DNA from: Cohnella thailandensis
GTDB taxonomy: Bacteria; Bacillota; Bacilli; Paenibacillales; Paenibacillaceae
NCBI RefSeq assembly: GCF_014212135.1
Contig: NZ_JACJVQ010000030.1
Span: forward strand, 1 to 64,000
Length of the DNA: 64,000 nt
Reading direction: 5' to 3'
Shown: positions 7,154-15,147 of the stretch, one piece after another
Layout of the letters: every line of letters starts with the position of its first letter
Position numbering within the stretch: position 1 is the first letter of the stretch
Translations under genes and position numbers: made by a program
Notes under the pieces: model-generated
What the model saw: only the letters and a program-made list of their open reading frames with translations
What the model was told of the DNA's origin: nothing
The model's database searches: none

Positions 7154-7804
7154 TTACAAACGGAACGGCAATCGGAACGATTTGCGTAAGATCGGGTAAA
7201 GCCACTTCACGCCGCTGGGGGTGAGCGTATCCGCCGCTAAGTGGGACAAATAGCCGGCAATGGCGACGACAGTGATCCCTTCGATAGCCAAATGGCTCTC
7301 CAGTCCGGCGGCGATCCAACCCCAAGCCGCGACGGCCCATACCGTGTGGGTCAAGCCGCGATGATTCAGCCACGGAGCCCAAGCGACGAATACGCCGAGT
7401 CCCATGAGCCAGTTCCATCCGTTCGACCATCCGGCATATAGAAGGCCGATCCCGCATAGGCTGACCATCGCGTTGCGCAGCGCCCCTTCCTTCATAATGA
7501 GACCGAGCAGGACAAGCGATCCGGTCAGGATCGCGTACTTCGGGTAGAAGACGCGTTCGGCGAAAAAGAAATAAGCAAGAACGAGGGACGACAGCACCCC
7601 GGTCCACAACGCCGACTCCCGAACCCAGTGCGAGAGCTTCCCGAGCTTGCTGCTGAGAAGACTGGTCCCGTCGAGATCCGGGCTTAATGCGGATACCGCC
7701 GCTACCGCCACATAACAGACGGCATTCTGAAGGTGGAACGGATAATAAGCGGATGCGACCGCTCCGATCGCCGTCCCGATGGCAAGATGAGTAGAGCCTT
7801 TCAT
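7154..7804 (-). CDS. YdjM-like membrane-bound metal-dependent hydrolase family protein
   Basis: A 216-residue integral membrane protein of the YdjM/DUF457 family. The start ATG at 7804 follows GGGAGGTG with five bases of spacing. The N-terminal MKGSTHLAIGTAIG and the acidic SALSPDLDGTSLLS are the family's metal-ligand-like motifs; a second histidine cluster is HRGLTHTVW and a third is GYLSHLAADTLTPSGVKWLYP. About six to seven hydrophobic segments lie between. A biochemical role is not established for the family; metal-dependent hydrolysis is an annotation-level inference. It is a single gene between the small membrane protein and the MATE transporter. Confidence 0.85.
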   Translation of the reverse strand: MKGSTHLAIGTAIGAVASAYYPFHLQNAVCYVAVAAVSALSPDLDGTSLLSSKLGKLSHWVRESALWTGVLSSLVLAYFFFAERVFYPKYAILTGSLVLLGLIMKEGALRNAMVSLCGIGLLYAGWSNGWNWLMGLGVFVAWAPWLNHRGLTHTVWAVAAWGWIAAGLESHLAIEGITVVAIAGYLSHLAADTLTPSGVKWLYPILRKSFRLPFRL

Positions 7805-7901
7805 CGAACACCTCCCGTTGACTGACAACGTTGCGTTTTCTCCCGAAGAGAACGTATGTTTGCCGCAGTCTATTATACACGGGATCGCGCTCAAGCGCCA
7901 T

Positions 7902-9284
7902 TTATACGGAAACGGAAGGCATGGAGTGTCCGGAGCCGGCCGGAACGCGGTTCGATTCGGCCCGGTTTAAATATTTTTTGCCCCTCCACCGCCATAAGGA
8001 CAAAGCGCCTCGGACGTATTCGTCCGCGATCATGCACCAGTAGATTCCGATGAGCCCCCAGCCGAGCCCGACGCCAAGCCAATAGGAGCAGAAGGTGGCG
8101 ATGATTCCGAGAGAGCCGAGAGAGATGTACATCGTAAACCGGGTATCTCCTACCGCGTTCAGCGCGTTCCCCAACGCCATATTGAGCATTTTCCCAGGCT
8201 GCAGCACCAGATTCAGTCCGAGAAGGGAGACTCCCATCGCGACGATCTCCGGATCCGACGTGAACAGTCCGAGCATTTGTCTTCCTATTAAATATAGAAG
8301 CAACGCGTTCGCCAAGACGAGCAGAAGCCCGAATGCGAGCGCCCGGTACGCGGCCGCGTAAGCCTCCTTCGTTCGGGACTCCCCGTACAGGTAGGCGATC
8401 CGGATCTGAACGGCCAGAGCGAACGCGTACCCGAGCATGAAGCAGAACGATTCCAACGTGTTCATATACGTTCGGGCCGCGAGCTCCTTGGCGCCAAGCA
8501 TCGCCAGGAACGAATAGATCGCAAGCTGGGAGAATACCCAGCAGCTCATGTTGACGCCCATCGGCCATCCGATTCGGAGAATCTCCTTAAACAGCTTGAG
8601 ATCGAACCTAAGGTAATCGGGCAGGCGAATCGTCCGCTCGAAGGAGTGGCGGAACATATAAAGCAGAATAAAGACGGACAGCAGACGGCACGCGTTATCG
8701 GACACCGTTACTCCGGTCAGCCCCCACTCGGGAAACCCTATTTTGCCGAAAATCAGCCCGTAATTCAGGACGATATGCACCAGGTTGATGAAGATTCCGG
8801 TATACATAGGCCCGCGAGTGTTGCCGGTGTTGCGGATCGCGGTGCCGAGCGCGGCCGTCATGGCGGCCAGGAACATCCCGCCTCCGACGTAAGAAATGTA
8901 GGTATCCGACAGAGGCCACAGCTCTTCGGATAAACCGAGAAGCATGGCAATGGATCGCGACTCGAAGAACAGAACGAAGCTGATAAGCAGGCCGATCGCC
9001 GTGCTGACCGTGACCGACATGACCGCGAGGGTACGGGCATCCTCCGGCCGCTGCGAGCCGAGCCTCTGAGCGATCAGAATTCCGGCTCCTGCCGCGATGG
9101 TCGTAAAGAGGGTGGTAAGGGCATTGAACAATTGGTTGGAGAAACCGACGACGGCGACGGCATCGTCGGAGATCCGGCTGACCATGACGGTGTCCACCGT
9201 TCCGAGCATGGTCTGGAGAAGCACCTCGATAAAGACGGGCCAAGCGAGTGTCCATAAGGAAAATTTGCGGTCCAATGATTTCAT
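7902..9284 (-). CDS. MATE family multidrug/sodium antiporter
   Basis: A 460-residue exporter with the 12-helix, two-lobe organisation of MATE proteins. The N-lobe starts FSLWTLAWPVFIEVLLQTMLGTVDTVMVSRISDDAVAVVG, the family's first-helix signature, and the second lobe carries IGWPMGVNMSCWVFSQL, its internal repeat. A soluble tail of about 20 residues follows the last helix. The gene diverges from the AraC regulator at 9426, leaving a 141-bp shared upstream region, so regulation by that protein is possible (inference). Substrate cannot be predicted. Confidence 0.9.
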   Translation of the reverse strand: MKSLDRKFSLWTLAWPVFIEVLLQTMLGTVDTVMVSRISDDAVAVVGFSNQLFNALTTLFTTIAAGAGILIAQRLGSQRPEDARTLAVMSVTVSTAIGLLISFVLFFESRSIAMLLGLSEELWPLSDTYISYVGGGMFLAAMTAALGTAIRNTGNTRGPMYTGIFINLVHIVLNYGLIFGKIGFPEWGLTGVTVSDNACRLLSVFILLYMFRHSFERTIRLPDYLRFDLKLFKEILRIGWPMGVNMSCWVFSQLAIYSFLAMLGAKELAARTYMNTLESFCFMLGYAFALAVQIRIAYLYGESRTKEAYAAAYRALAFGLLLVLANALLLYLIGRQMLGLFTSDPEIVAMGVSLLGLNLVLQPGKMLNMALGNALNAVGDTRFTMYISLGSLGIIATFCSYWLGVGLGWGLIGIYWCMIADEYVRGALSLWRWRGKKYLNRAESNRVPAGSGHSMPSVSV

Positions 9285-9425
9285 GATTTAAACCCCCACG
9301 ATGTTAGCCGGCGATGTGATAAAATAAGTGGAAACAATGCGATTATAGATGGAAAGACGAATCGCGTGTGTCACTTTTCAAACGGAAAGTTATAAAATCC
9401 AAACCTGAATGATGGAGGGGTGGCC

Positions 9426-10307
9426 TTGAGTCTGCTGCAATTAACGGCTCCTCCGCTTCCTCACTACATTGCAAGCGGATACACGATTTCCGAACCGGCG
9501 GAGAGGCATGTCAGCCGCAAAAACATCGGGGTGTTCGATTTGCTGTTCGTGGTCGAGGGCTGCTTGTACATCGGAGAAGAGGAACGGACATACGAGGTAA
9601 AGGCCGGCCACGGCTTTATTCTTCGACCGGATCGTTATCATTATGGTAGCGCCGGTTGCGAAGTTAGAACGGGTTACTTCTGGCTGCATTTTCAGACGAC
9701 GGGAAGCTGGAGGCCGTTGGAGGCTTCCGAATCGGCGGGGGGATCGGAATTTCAATCGGCGCCGGATGGCCTCGATGCGTTCACGGCGCCGTCGTTCCCG
9801 CTAGTCCTGCCTCAGTTCGTCAAGGCGGCCCATCCCGGGAAAGTGGAAGAGGTTCAGTATCGGCTGATCGATCTGGCCCCGATCACGCATCTCAGCTCGG
9901 CGCGGTTCGAGCAGCAGGTTCTGTTCCAGGAGCTGATCGGGCTGCTCGCCGAATCGACGGCGCCGCATCGTTCCTCGCCGGGAAGAGCGTGCGCGGAGCA
10001 GGCGGCGGCTTACCTGCGCAAGCATTATCGGCAAGAGATCTCGGCCAAGGAGCTGGGAGACGGCCTCAGCTTCCATCCGGTATATATCGCCCGCTGCATG
10101 CAGCAGGAATACGGCTGCTCGCCGACGGAATACCTTCTCCGCTACCGGATCGAACAGAGCAAGCTGCTTCTGCTTCAAACGGATATGACCGTAGCCCGCA
10201 TTGCGGAAGAGGTGGGATTCAACCTGGCGCCTTATTTCAGCTCTTGCTTCCATAAGGTAGTCGGGATGTCTCCTCGGAATTACCGGAAGCAGTATTTTGA
10301 AGGGTAG
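9426..10307 (+). CDS. AraC family transcriptional regulator
   Basis: A 293-residue regulator with an N-terminal cupin-like sensor domain (HVSRKNIGVFDLLFVVEG and AGHGFILRPDRYHYG) and a C-terminal pair of helix-turn-helices (about residues 190-290: ISAKELGDGLSFHPVYIARCM and VARIAEEVGFNLAPYFSSCFHKVVGMSPRNYR). The start is taken as the TTG at 9426, seven bases after GGAGG; an in-frame GTG at 9420 is immediately adjacent to the ribosome binding site and less likely. It precedes a Gfo/Idh/MocA dehydrogenase and diverges from a MATE gene. Such sensors usually respond to sugars. Confidence 0.88.
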   Translation: MSLLQLTAPPLPHYIASGYTISEPAERHVSRKNIGVFDLLFVVEGCLYIGEEERTYEVKAGHGFILRPDRYHYGSAGCEVRTGYFWLHFQTTGSWRPLEASESAGGSEFQSAPDGLDAFTAPSFPLVLPQFVKAAHPGKVEEVQYRLIDLAPITHLSSARFEQQVLFQELIGLLAESTAPHRSSPGRACAEQAAAYLRKHYRQEISAKELGDGLSFHPVYIARCMQQEYGCSPTEYLLRYRIEQSKLLLLQTDMTVARIAEEVGFNLAPYFSSCFHKVVGMSPRNYRKQYFEG

Positions 10308-10337
10308 GCCAAGGTGAAACCCCTTGAACAAGACAAT

Positions 10338-10367
10338 TTGGCTCGCCCTTCTCCCTGGTGTTATGAT
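10338..10367 (+). promoter_or_regulatory. Probable SigA promoter of the Gfo/Idh/MocA gene
   Basis: TTGGCT, 18-bp spacer, TATGAT; 72 bp upstream of the start codon. Confidence 0.5.
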
Positions 10368-10439
10368 AGTACGCAGATGCTAAGACACCCTGCAAAGACT
10401 TAGCTATCATCCCAATAACAGATTAAAGAGGTCGATCAT

Positions 10440-11429
10440 ATGGTCAGATTCGGCGTTATCGGCACCAATTGGATTACGGATGCGTTCCTGCAAGCGGCCA
10501 AGCAGGTCGAAGGGTTCGCGCTGACGGCCGTGTATTCCCGCACGGAAGAGAAGGCGAAGGAATTCGCGGCGAAGCACGGGGCTTCCCATGCGTTCACGGA
10601 TATGGAGGCGATGGCGGCGAGCGGGGCGATCGACGCGGTCTATATCGCGACTCCGAACAGCCATCACGAGGAACACGCGACTCTCTGCATGAATCGCGGG
10701 ATTCACGTTCTGTGCGAGAAGCCTCTTGCCTCGAACGCGGCGGAGATTCGGAGAATGGCCGAATCCGCCAAGCGGAACGGCGTCCTTCTCATGGAAGCGA
10801 TGAAGACGACGCTGCTTCCGAACTTTCAAGCGATTATCGACAATCTGCCTAAGATCGGCAAAGTCAGACGATACTTCGCGAACTACGGCCAGTACTCCTC
10901 GCGTTACGACGCTTATCGCGCCGGAACGGTGCTGAACGCGTTCAACCCGGCGTACTCGAACGGAGCTCTGATGGATCTGGGCATTTATTGCGTTTATCCG
11001 GCGATTGTCCTCTTCGGCAAGCCGTCCGAGGTGAAGGCGAACGGCGTTCTTCTCGAGTCGGGCGTCGACGGCGAAGGAAGCTTGCTGCTTAAATACGAGG
11101 GAATGGAAGGAGTCCTCCAGTATTCCAAGATCTCCAATTCCTACGTGCCAAGCGAGATCCAAGGGGAAGAAGGAAGCCTGCTGATCGATAAAATCAGCAC
11201 GCCGGAGAAGGTGGAAATCCGGTACCGGGACGGAAGAACGGAAGAGGTGTCCGTGCCCCAGCATGCGGATAACATGATGTACGAGCTTCAGGAGTTCCTC
11301 CGGCTCATCGAAGCGGGAGAGCTGGAGTCGAAAATAAACTCGCACGCGAATTCGCTGTCTTCCATGGAAGTGATGGACGAAGCGAGACGGCAGATGGGAC
11401 TCGTTTATCCGGCGGATCAACGTTCCTGA
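10440..11429 (+). CDS. Gfo/Idh/MocA family oxidoreductase
   Basis: A 329-residue NAD(P)-dependent sugar or polyol dehydrogenase-type protein. The Rossmann fold starts at once (FGVIGTNWITDAFLQAA), the family's cofactor/substrate motif is CEKPLASNAAEI (about residues 91-102), and the C-terminal alpha/beta domain includes GALMDLGIYCVYPA, where family members keep catalytic-region Asp and His or Tyr. RBS AGAGG precedes the ATG. It follows an AraC regulator and ends in a strong terminator, so it is probably a single-gene unit. Substrate not deducible. Confidence 0.88.
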   Translation: MVRFGVIGTNWITDAFLQAAKQVEGFALTAVYSRTEEKAKEFAAKHGASHAFTDMEAMAASGAIDAVYIATPNSHHEEHATLCMNRGIHVLCEKPLASNAAEIRRMAESAKRNGVLLMEAMKTTLLPNFQAIIDNLPKIGKVRRYFANYGQYSSRYDAYRAGTVLNAFNPAYSNGALMDLGIYCVYPAIVLFGKPSEVKANGVLLESGVDGEGSLLLKYEGMEGVLQYSKISNSYVPSEIQGEEGSLLIDKISTPEKVEIRYRDGRTEEVSVPQHADNMMYELQEFLRLIEAGELESKINSHANSLSSMEVMDEARRQMGLVYPADQRS

Positions 11430-11445
11430 CGGCAAGACCCTATAG

Positions 11446-11492
11446 AGACGGAGGCGGATCCTTTAGAGGGACCCGCCTCCGTCTTTATTTTT
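11446..11492 (+). terminator. Intrinsic terminator after the Gfo/Idh/MocA gene
   Basis: Stem AGACGGAGGCGG / CCGCCTCCGTCT followed by TTATTTTT. Confidence 0.88.
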
Positions 11493-11522
11493 GTTATACC
11501 GGGAGGTGTATTGGGGATTTGT

Positions 11523-11945
11523 TCATGGCGTGATCGCGCTTAAGGCTAACGTTTCGGTCTGCCCGTCGGTTTTCGTGATCGAGAGTTCAAAGACACCTTC
11601 GTCGTTGGGATGGATGGTGAAGAAATCGGCGTTCATCTCGGAGGAAACGTGAAGACTCCTCACTCCTTGGAGTTCCAGCGGATACTGACTCGCCATCTCG
11701 AAGCCTTCCCCGCCGATGAGCCGATACTCGATCGGCCCGATCTTCGATCCCCTGTCTTCGCCAATGTTCTGAATATATAAGGAATCGAACCAGGAATGAT
11801 TCACCTTAAATAGAGAGTAAGTGGCGAGCCACTCCTCCCCTTTGCCTAGGTATACGGCTTCATTTTGGGTTTCGGATTTGTCGTTGCAGGCCGTGAGCAG
11901 CAAGACAGCCGACAAGGCGGGCAAAAACGCTCGAAGAAACTTCAA
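11523..11945 (-). CDS. Small lipoprotein of unknown function
   Basis: A 140-residue secreted lipoprotein with signal MKFLRAFLPALSAVLLLTAC (lipobox LTAC, Cys20). The mature part is mainly beta-strand-like, with the pattern WLATYSLFKVN, EYRLIGGEGF and GVFELSITKTDGQTETL. The start is a TTG ten bases after GGGAGG. No family recognised. It diverges from the type III PKS operon; no functional link is visible. Confidence 0.75.
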   Translation of the reverse strand: MKFLRAFLPALSAVLLLTACNDKSETQNEAVYLGKGEEWLATYSLFKVNHSWFDSLYIQNIGEDRGSKIGPIEYRLIGGEGFEMASQYPLELQGVRSLHVSSEMNADFFTIHPNDEGVFELSITKTDGQTETLALSAITP

Positions 11946-12102
11946 CGGTTCGGAACCTCCCTTTGATGTGCGTCTACATCCTTACCCATTCGACAAGTTG
12001 TTCCCGAATTCCTGGCCGGAAGAATAATCGCGACGCAGGGCTCATATATTGGTGGGAAGAATCGGACAAGTACAAAGAGCCGTTCATAGGAAGGTGAACC
12101 GT

Positions 12103-13275
12103 ATGACTCATGCCGTCGGCCGAGCCGCCATTCACGGAATCGGAACCGCAATTCCGCCTCACCGTCTGGAGCAGTCCGAAGTGTCGGAGCGTTTGGCCCG
12201 CGCGTTCGCGGGGATGGGGGATACCGCCAGGTGGGCGAGACGGATATTTAAGCAATCCGGGGTCGACACCCGATATACCTGCGAGCCGAATCTACTCGAA
12301 GAGGCAGAGCTGTGCCGCTATGTGGAGAGCGGCGATCGGATTAGCGTGCCGTCCACATCCGAGAGAATGAGGATATACGAGAAGGAATCGGTACGGCTGG
12401 CCGCCGACGCCGCCGGGAGGGCTCTCCTCGAATCCGGCATGAGTCCGGGGGAAGTGACGCACCTGGTTACGGTGAGCTGCACGGGGATGTTCCTGCCGGG
12501 GCTCGACGTTCATCTGGCCAAGGAATTGAAGCTTAAGTCGCGAGTAAATCGGTACCCGCTCACTTTCCTTGGCTGCGCGGCAGGACTTACGGCCCTTCGA
12601 TTGTCGCGCTCCCTCCTCGAGGCGGATAGCGAGGGGGTAGTCCTGATCGTTTGCGTAGAACTGTGCACGCTGCACCTGCAGCCATCGGCCTCGCGAGAAG
12701 CTCTGTACGCGTCGGCTTTCTTCGGGGATGGGGCTTCCGCTTGCGTCGTGTCCAGGCGGGATGGCGGATGGTACGAGCTCGGGGACGAGCGGACGTTCCT
12801 TCTTCCCGATTCCGAAGAGGAGATCTCCTGGAGAATCGGCTCGTTCGGCTTCGATATCCGCTTGTCCACCCGGATTCCCAAGCTGATCGGCGAGCATGTT
12901 CCCCGTGAGGTAAGCGAATGGCTCGGTCCGCTCGAGGAGATTAAGCTGTGGGCGATTCATCCCGGGGGGAGAGGAATCGTGGATGCGTTGGAGAGCTCTC
13001 TCGGGCTGACGCCGGACGATACTTCGGCGAGCCGCGCGGTGCTGCGGAATTACGGCAACCTGTCTTCGGCGACGTTGCTGTTCGTGCTTCAACATCTAAG
13101 AGAGCGGCTGCTGGCTCAAGGCGAGAGGGAGCCTCGGGATGGGGTTGCTCTGGCCTTCGGACCCGGGGTAAGCGCGGAAATGCTGCGGATTCGCCATCTT
13201 CCCGGCGCCCGCCGCTGCATTGAGGATGCGGGGCGCCTGGTCCTGGCCGGTGCCGATGGGCGGGAGAAAGAATGA
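12103..13275 (+). CDS. Type III polyketide synthase (chalcone-synthase-like)
   Basis: A 390-residue homodimeric iterative ketosynthase that extends an acyl-CoA starter with malonyl-CoA to give alkylpyrones or alkylresorcinols in bacterial relatives. The catalytic triad is visible: Cys158 in LGCAAGL, His286 in WAIHPGGRGIVDALE and Asn319 in NYGNLSSATLLFVL. The C-terminal FGPG loop of the fold appears as LAFGPGVSAE. The start ATG at 12103 follows AGGAAGGTG; an ATG at 12049 has no ribosome binding site. Its last codons overlap the methyltransferase start by ATGA, making it gene one of a four-gene coupled operon ending in an MMPL exporter. Confidence 0.94.
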   Translation: MTHAVGRAAIHGIGTAIPPHRLEQSEVSERLARAFAGMGDTARWARRIFKQSGVDTRYTCEPNLLEEAELCRYVESGDRISVPSTSERMRIYEKESVRLAADAAGRALLESGMSPGEVTHLVTVSCTGMFLPGLDVHLAKELKLKSRVNRYPLTFLGCAAGLTALRLSRSLLEADSEGVVLIVCVELCTLHLQPSASREALYASAFFGDGASACVVSRRDGGWYELGDERTFLLPDSEEEISWRIGSFGFDIRLSTRIPKLIGEHVPREVSEWLGPLEEIKLWAIHPGGRGIVDALESSLGLTPDDTSASRAVLRNYGNLSSATLLFVLQHLRERLLAQGEREPRDGVALAFGPGVSAEMLRIRHLPGARRCIEDAGRLVLAGADGREKE

Positions 13276-13973
13276 GCGGGCTCCGCAACCGTTCCGCCAG
13301 ACCGGAACTCATGGACGACTTCAACCAAGGCGGAGAGGAGCTGAGGGAAGCTCACCGCCATCTTCGCCGGTTGAACCGGCTGTTCGGGGCGTCCGGGCCG
13401 GCCCTCTACGGGGTCGACAAGCTATGGAAGGAAGCGGGAAAACCGTCAGTTTGGACGGTGATGGACGTCGGCGCGGGCTCGGGAGACATAAACCGGGCGC
13501 TTCTGCGTTGGGCGGAGCGGAGAGGGATCGAGCTGTCGATTCGGTTGGTCGACCGGACGGAAGAAGCCTGCGCGGAAGCGAGGAGGCTGTACCGGGACGA
13601 GCCGCGGATCGAGGTTCTGAGGGCGGATCTTTTCGCCTTGCGGGGGATTCGGGCGGACGTCGTCACGGCGAGCCAGGTGGCGCATCATTATTCGGACGAG
13701 GAATTAACGGGCCTTGTCCGGGCGCTGCTCCGGATCTCCCGCTGCGGCGTCGTGATCTCCGATATCCACCGCAGCGTGGTGCCTTGGCTCGCGGTCTTCG
13801 CGGCGACCCGGCTCCTCTCCCGCAATCGATACATTCGGAACGACGGCCCTTTGTCCGTGGCGAAAGGGTTCCGTTCCTCCGATTGGACGCGCCTGAGCCG
13901 AAGCTTGGGGACCGGGACGCTCCGGTATTCCTGGCGACCGCTCTATCGATATTCCGTTTGGATTCGCGAATAA
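13272..13973 (+). CDS. Class I SAM-dependent methyltransferase (PKS tailoring)
   Basis: A 233-residue methyltransferase. Motif I, VMDVGAGSGDIN (about residues 62-73), and the acidic end of beta-2, IRLVDRTEEACAEA, mark the SAM-binding Rossmann fold; ASQVAHHYSDEELTGLV is the usual post-motif region. It starts within the PKS stop codon (ATGA overlap), so it is co-translated with the polyketide synthase and most likely O- or C-methylates its product (inference from coupling). Comparable roles are known for SrsB-type enzymes in Streptomyces phenolic-lipid clusters, though here the fold is class I. Confidence 0.88.
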   Translation: MSGLRNRSARPELMDDFNQGGEELREAHRHLRRLNRLFGASGPALYGVDKLWKEAGKPSVWTVMDVGAGSGDINRALLRWAERRGIELSIRLVDRTEEACAEARRLYRDEPRIEVLRADLFALRGIRADVVTASQVAHHYSDEELTGLVRALLRISRCGVVISDIHRSVVPWLAVFAATRLLSRNRYIRNDGPLSVAKGFRSSDWTRLSRSLGTGTLRYSWRPLYRYSVWIRE

Positions 13974-13986
13974 AGGGGCGAAAGCC

Positions 13987-15147
13987 ATGAAATCGGGAAT
14001 GTACGATGCCGTCGTGCTCGGGGCGGGCATCGCGGGGGCAAGCCTGGCTTACTCGCTGGCGAAGCGAGGCTGGAACGTCCTTCTTCTGGACCGGCGGACA
14101 GGCTCCGCCCACAAAGCCTGCGGCGAATTCCTGTCGCCGGAGGCTCGGCACAGCTTGCGCGGCTTGGGTCTGGAGAAGACGGTCGATCGCTTGGTTTCCG
14201 AGCCGATTCGCAAGGTAAGCCTGCATTCGTCGGGCGGAGCCGCTCTCGAGTTGAAGCTGCCCGCGCCTTCCGTCGGGGTAAGCCGGCAGCTTCTCGACGA
14301 GGCTCTCCGAACGGAAGCGACGAAGGCGGGAGCGACCTGGCTTGGAGGCGCGACGGCGCTCTCGGTTCGCGCGCAGCCGGGCGGCTATCGCGTTCGGGTA
14401 AGAACTCAAGCAAACGAGGAAGCGGAACTCGAAGCCAGGACGGTATTCGGGGCGTGGGGAAGAAACGTCTCTCCGGCGTTGGCGGGAAAAACGTCCGACC
14501 GGGCGCAACGGGCTTTTCGCGGCGTAGGGTGGAAGGTTCATGCGAGAGGGCTGGAGAACCGGCAAGCGGTGGAGCTTTACTTCTTCAAAGGCGGCTACGT
14601 CGGTCTTGCCCCGATAGGAAACGGCCTGACGAACGCGGCTGCCCTTGTCGAGTTCTCCGTTGCGCAGAAGGCGCCGAAGGGTCCGCTTGGCTGGCTTAAG
14701 CTGGCGGCGGAAGGCAATCCGGCGTTCGCCCGCCGATTCGAGGGGGCGCTGCCTTTGGCGGAGACGGAGCGTTCGGCCGCCCCGATCCGGACGTCGGACA
14801 AGGCCGCCGCCTGGCGAGATTATCCGCTCTTGGGCGACGCCGCGCTTGTCATTCCGCCTCTCTGCGGCGACGGCATGGCGATGTCTCTTCGATCGGCGGA
14901 AGGCTGCGCTCCGCTTGCGGACGCTTACCTTCGCGGCGAGATCTCCATGGAGGATTGGCAAAGCGAATACGTCCGTCTGGTAAAAGAGGAGCTGGAGAAA
15001 CCCGCAAGGTGGGGAAGACGGCTTCAGGCCGGGTTCCTTCGTCCTCCCGCGGCGCGGCTTCTCCTGAGACTGGGAGCGGCGTCTCCCAAGCTTGCCCATG
15101 CGGCGTTCCGCGCCACTCGCCTTGCTCTGCCCGCCAAGCCGACATGA
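13987..15147 (+). CDS. FAD-dependent oxidoreductase (geranylgeranyl reductase/hydroxylase family, PKS tailoring)
   Basis: A 386-residue flavoprotein. The dinucleotide-binding motif is DAVVLGAGIAGASLAYSLAKRG at the N-terminus; KACGEFLSPEA and GVSRQLLDEAL are characteristic of the geranylgeranyl-reductase/aromatic-hydroxylase group, and the C-terminal FAD-ribityl site is GDAALVIPPLCGDGMAMS. It follows the methyltransferase by 13 bp and overlaps the MMPL gene by ATGA. By analogy with the SrsC-type hydroxylases of phenolic-lipid pathways it probably oxidises the methylated polyketide, for example toward a quinone, but reduction of a chain double bond is also possible (inference). Confidence 0.87.
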   Translation: MKSGMYDAVVLGAGIAGASLAYSLAKRGWNVLLLDRRTGSAHKACGEFLSPEARHSLRGLGLEKTVDRLVSEPIRKVSLHSSGGAALELKLPAPSVGVSRQLLDEALRTEATKAGATWLGGATALSVRAQPGGYRVRVRTQANEEAELEARTVFGAWGRNVSPALAGKTSDRAQRAFRGVGWKVHARGLENRQAVELYFFKGGYVGLAPIGNGLTNAAALVEFSVAQKAPKGPLGWLKLAAEGNPAFARRFEGALPLAETERSAAPIRTSDKAAAWRDYPLLGDAALVIPPLCGDGMAMSLRSAEGCAPLADAYLRGEISMEDWQSEYVRLVKEELEKPARWGRRLQAGFLRPPAARLLLRLGAASPKLAHAAFRATRLALPAKPT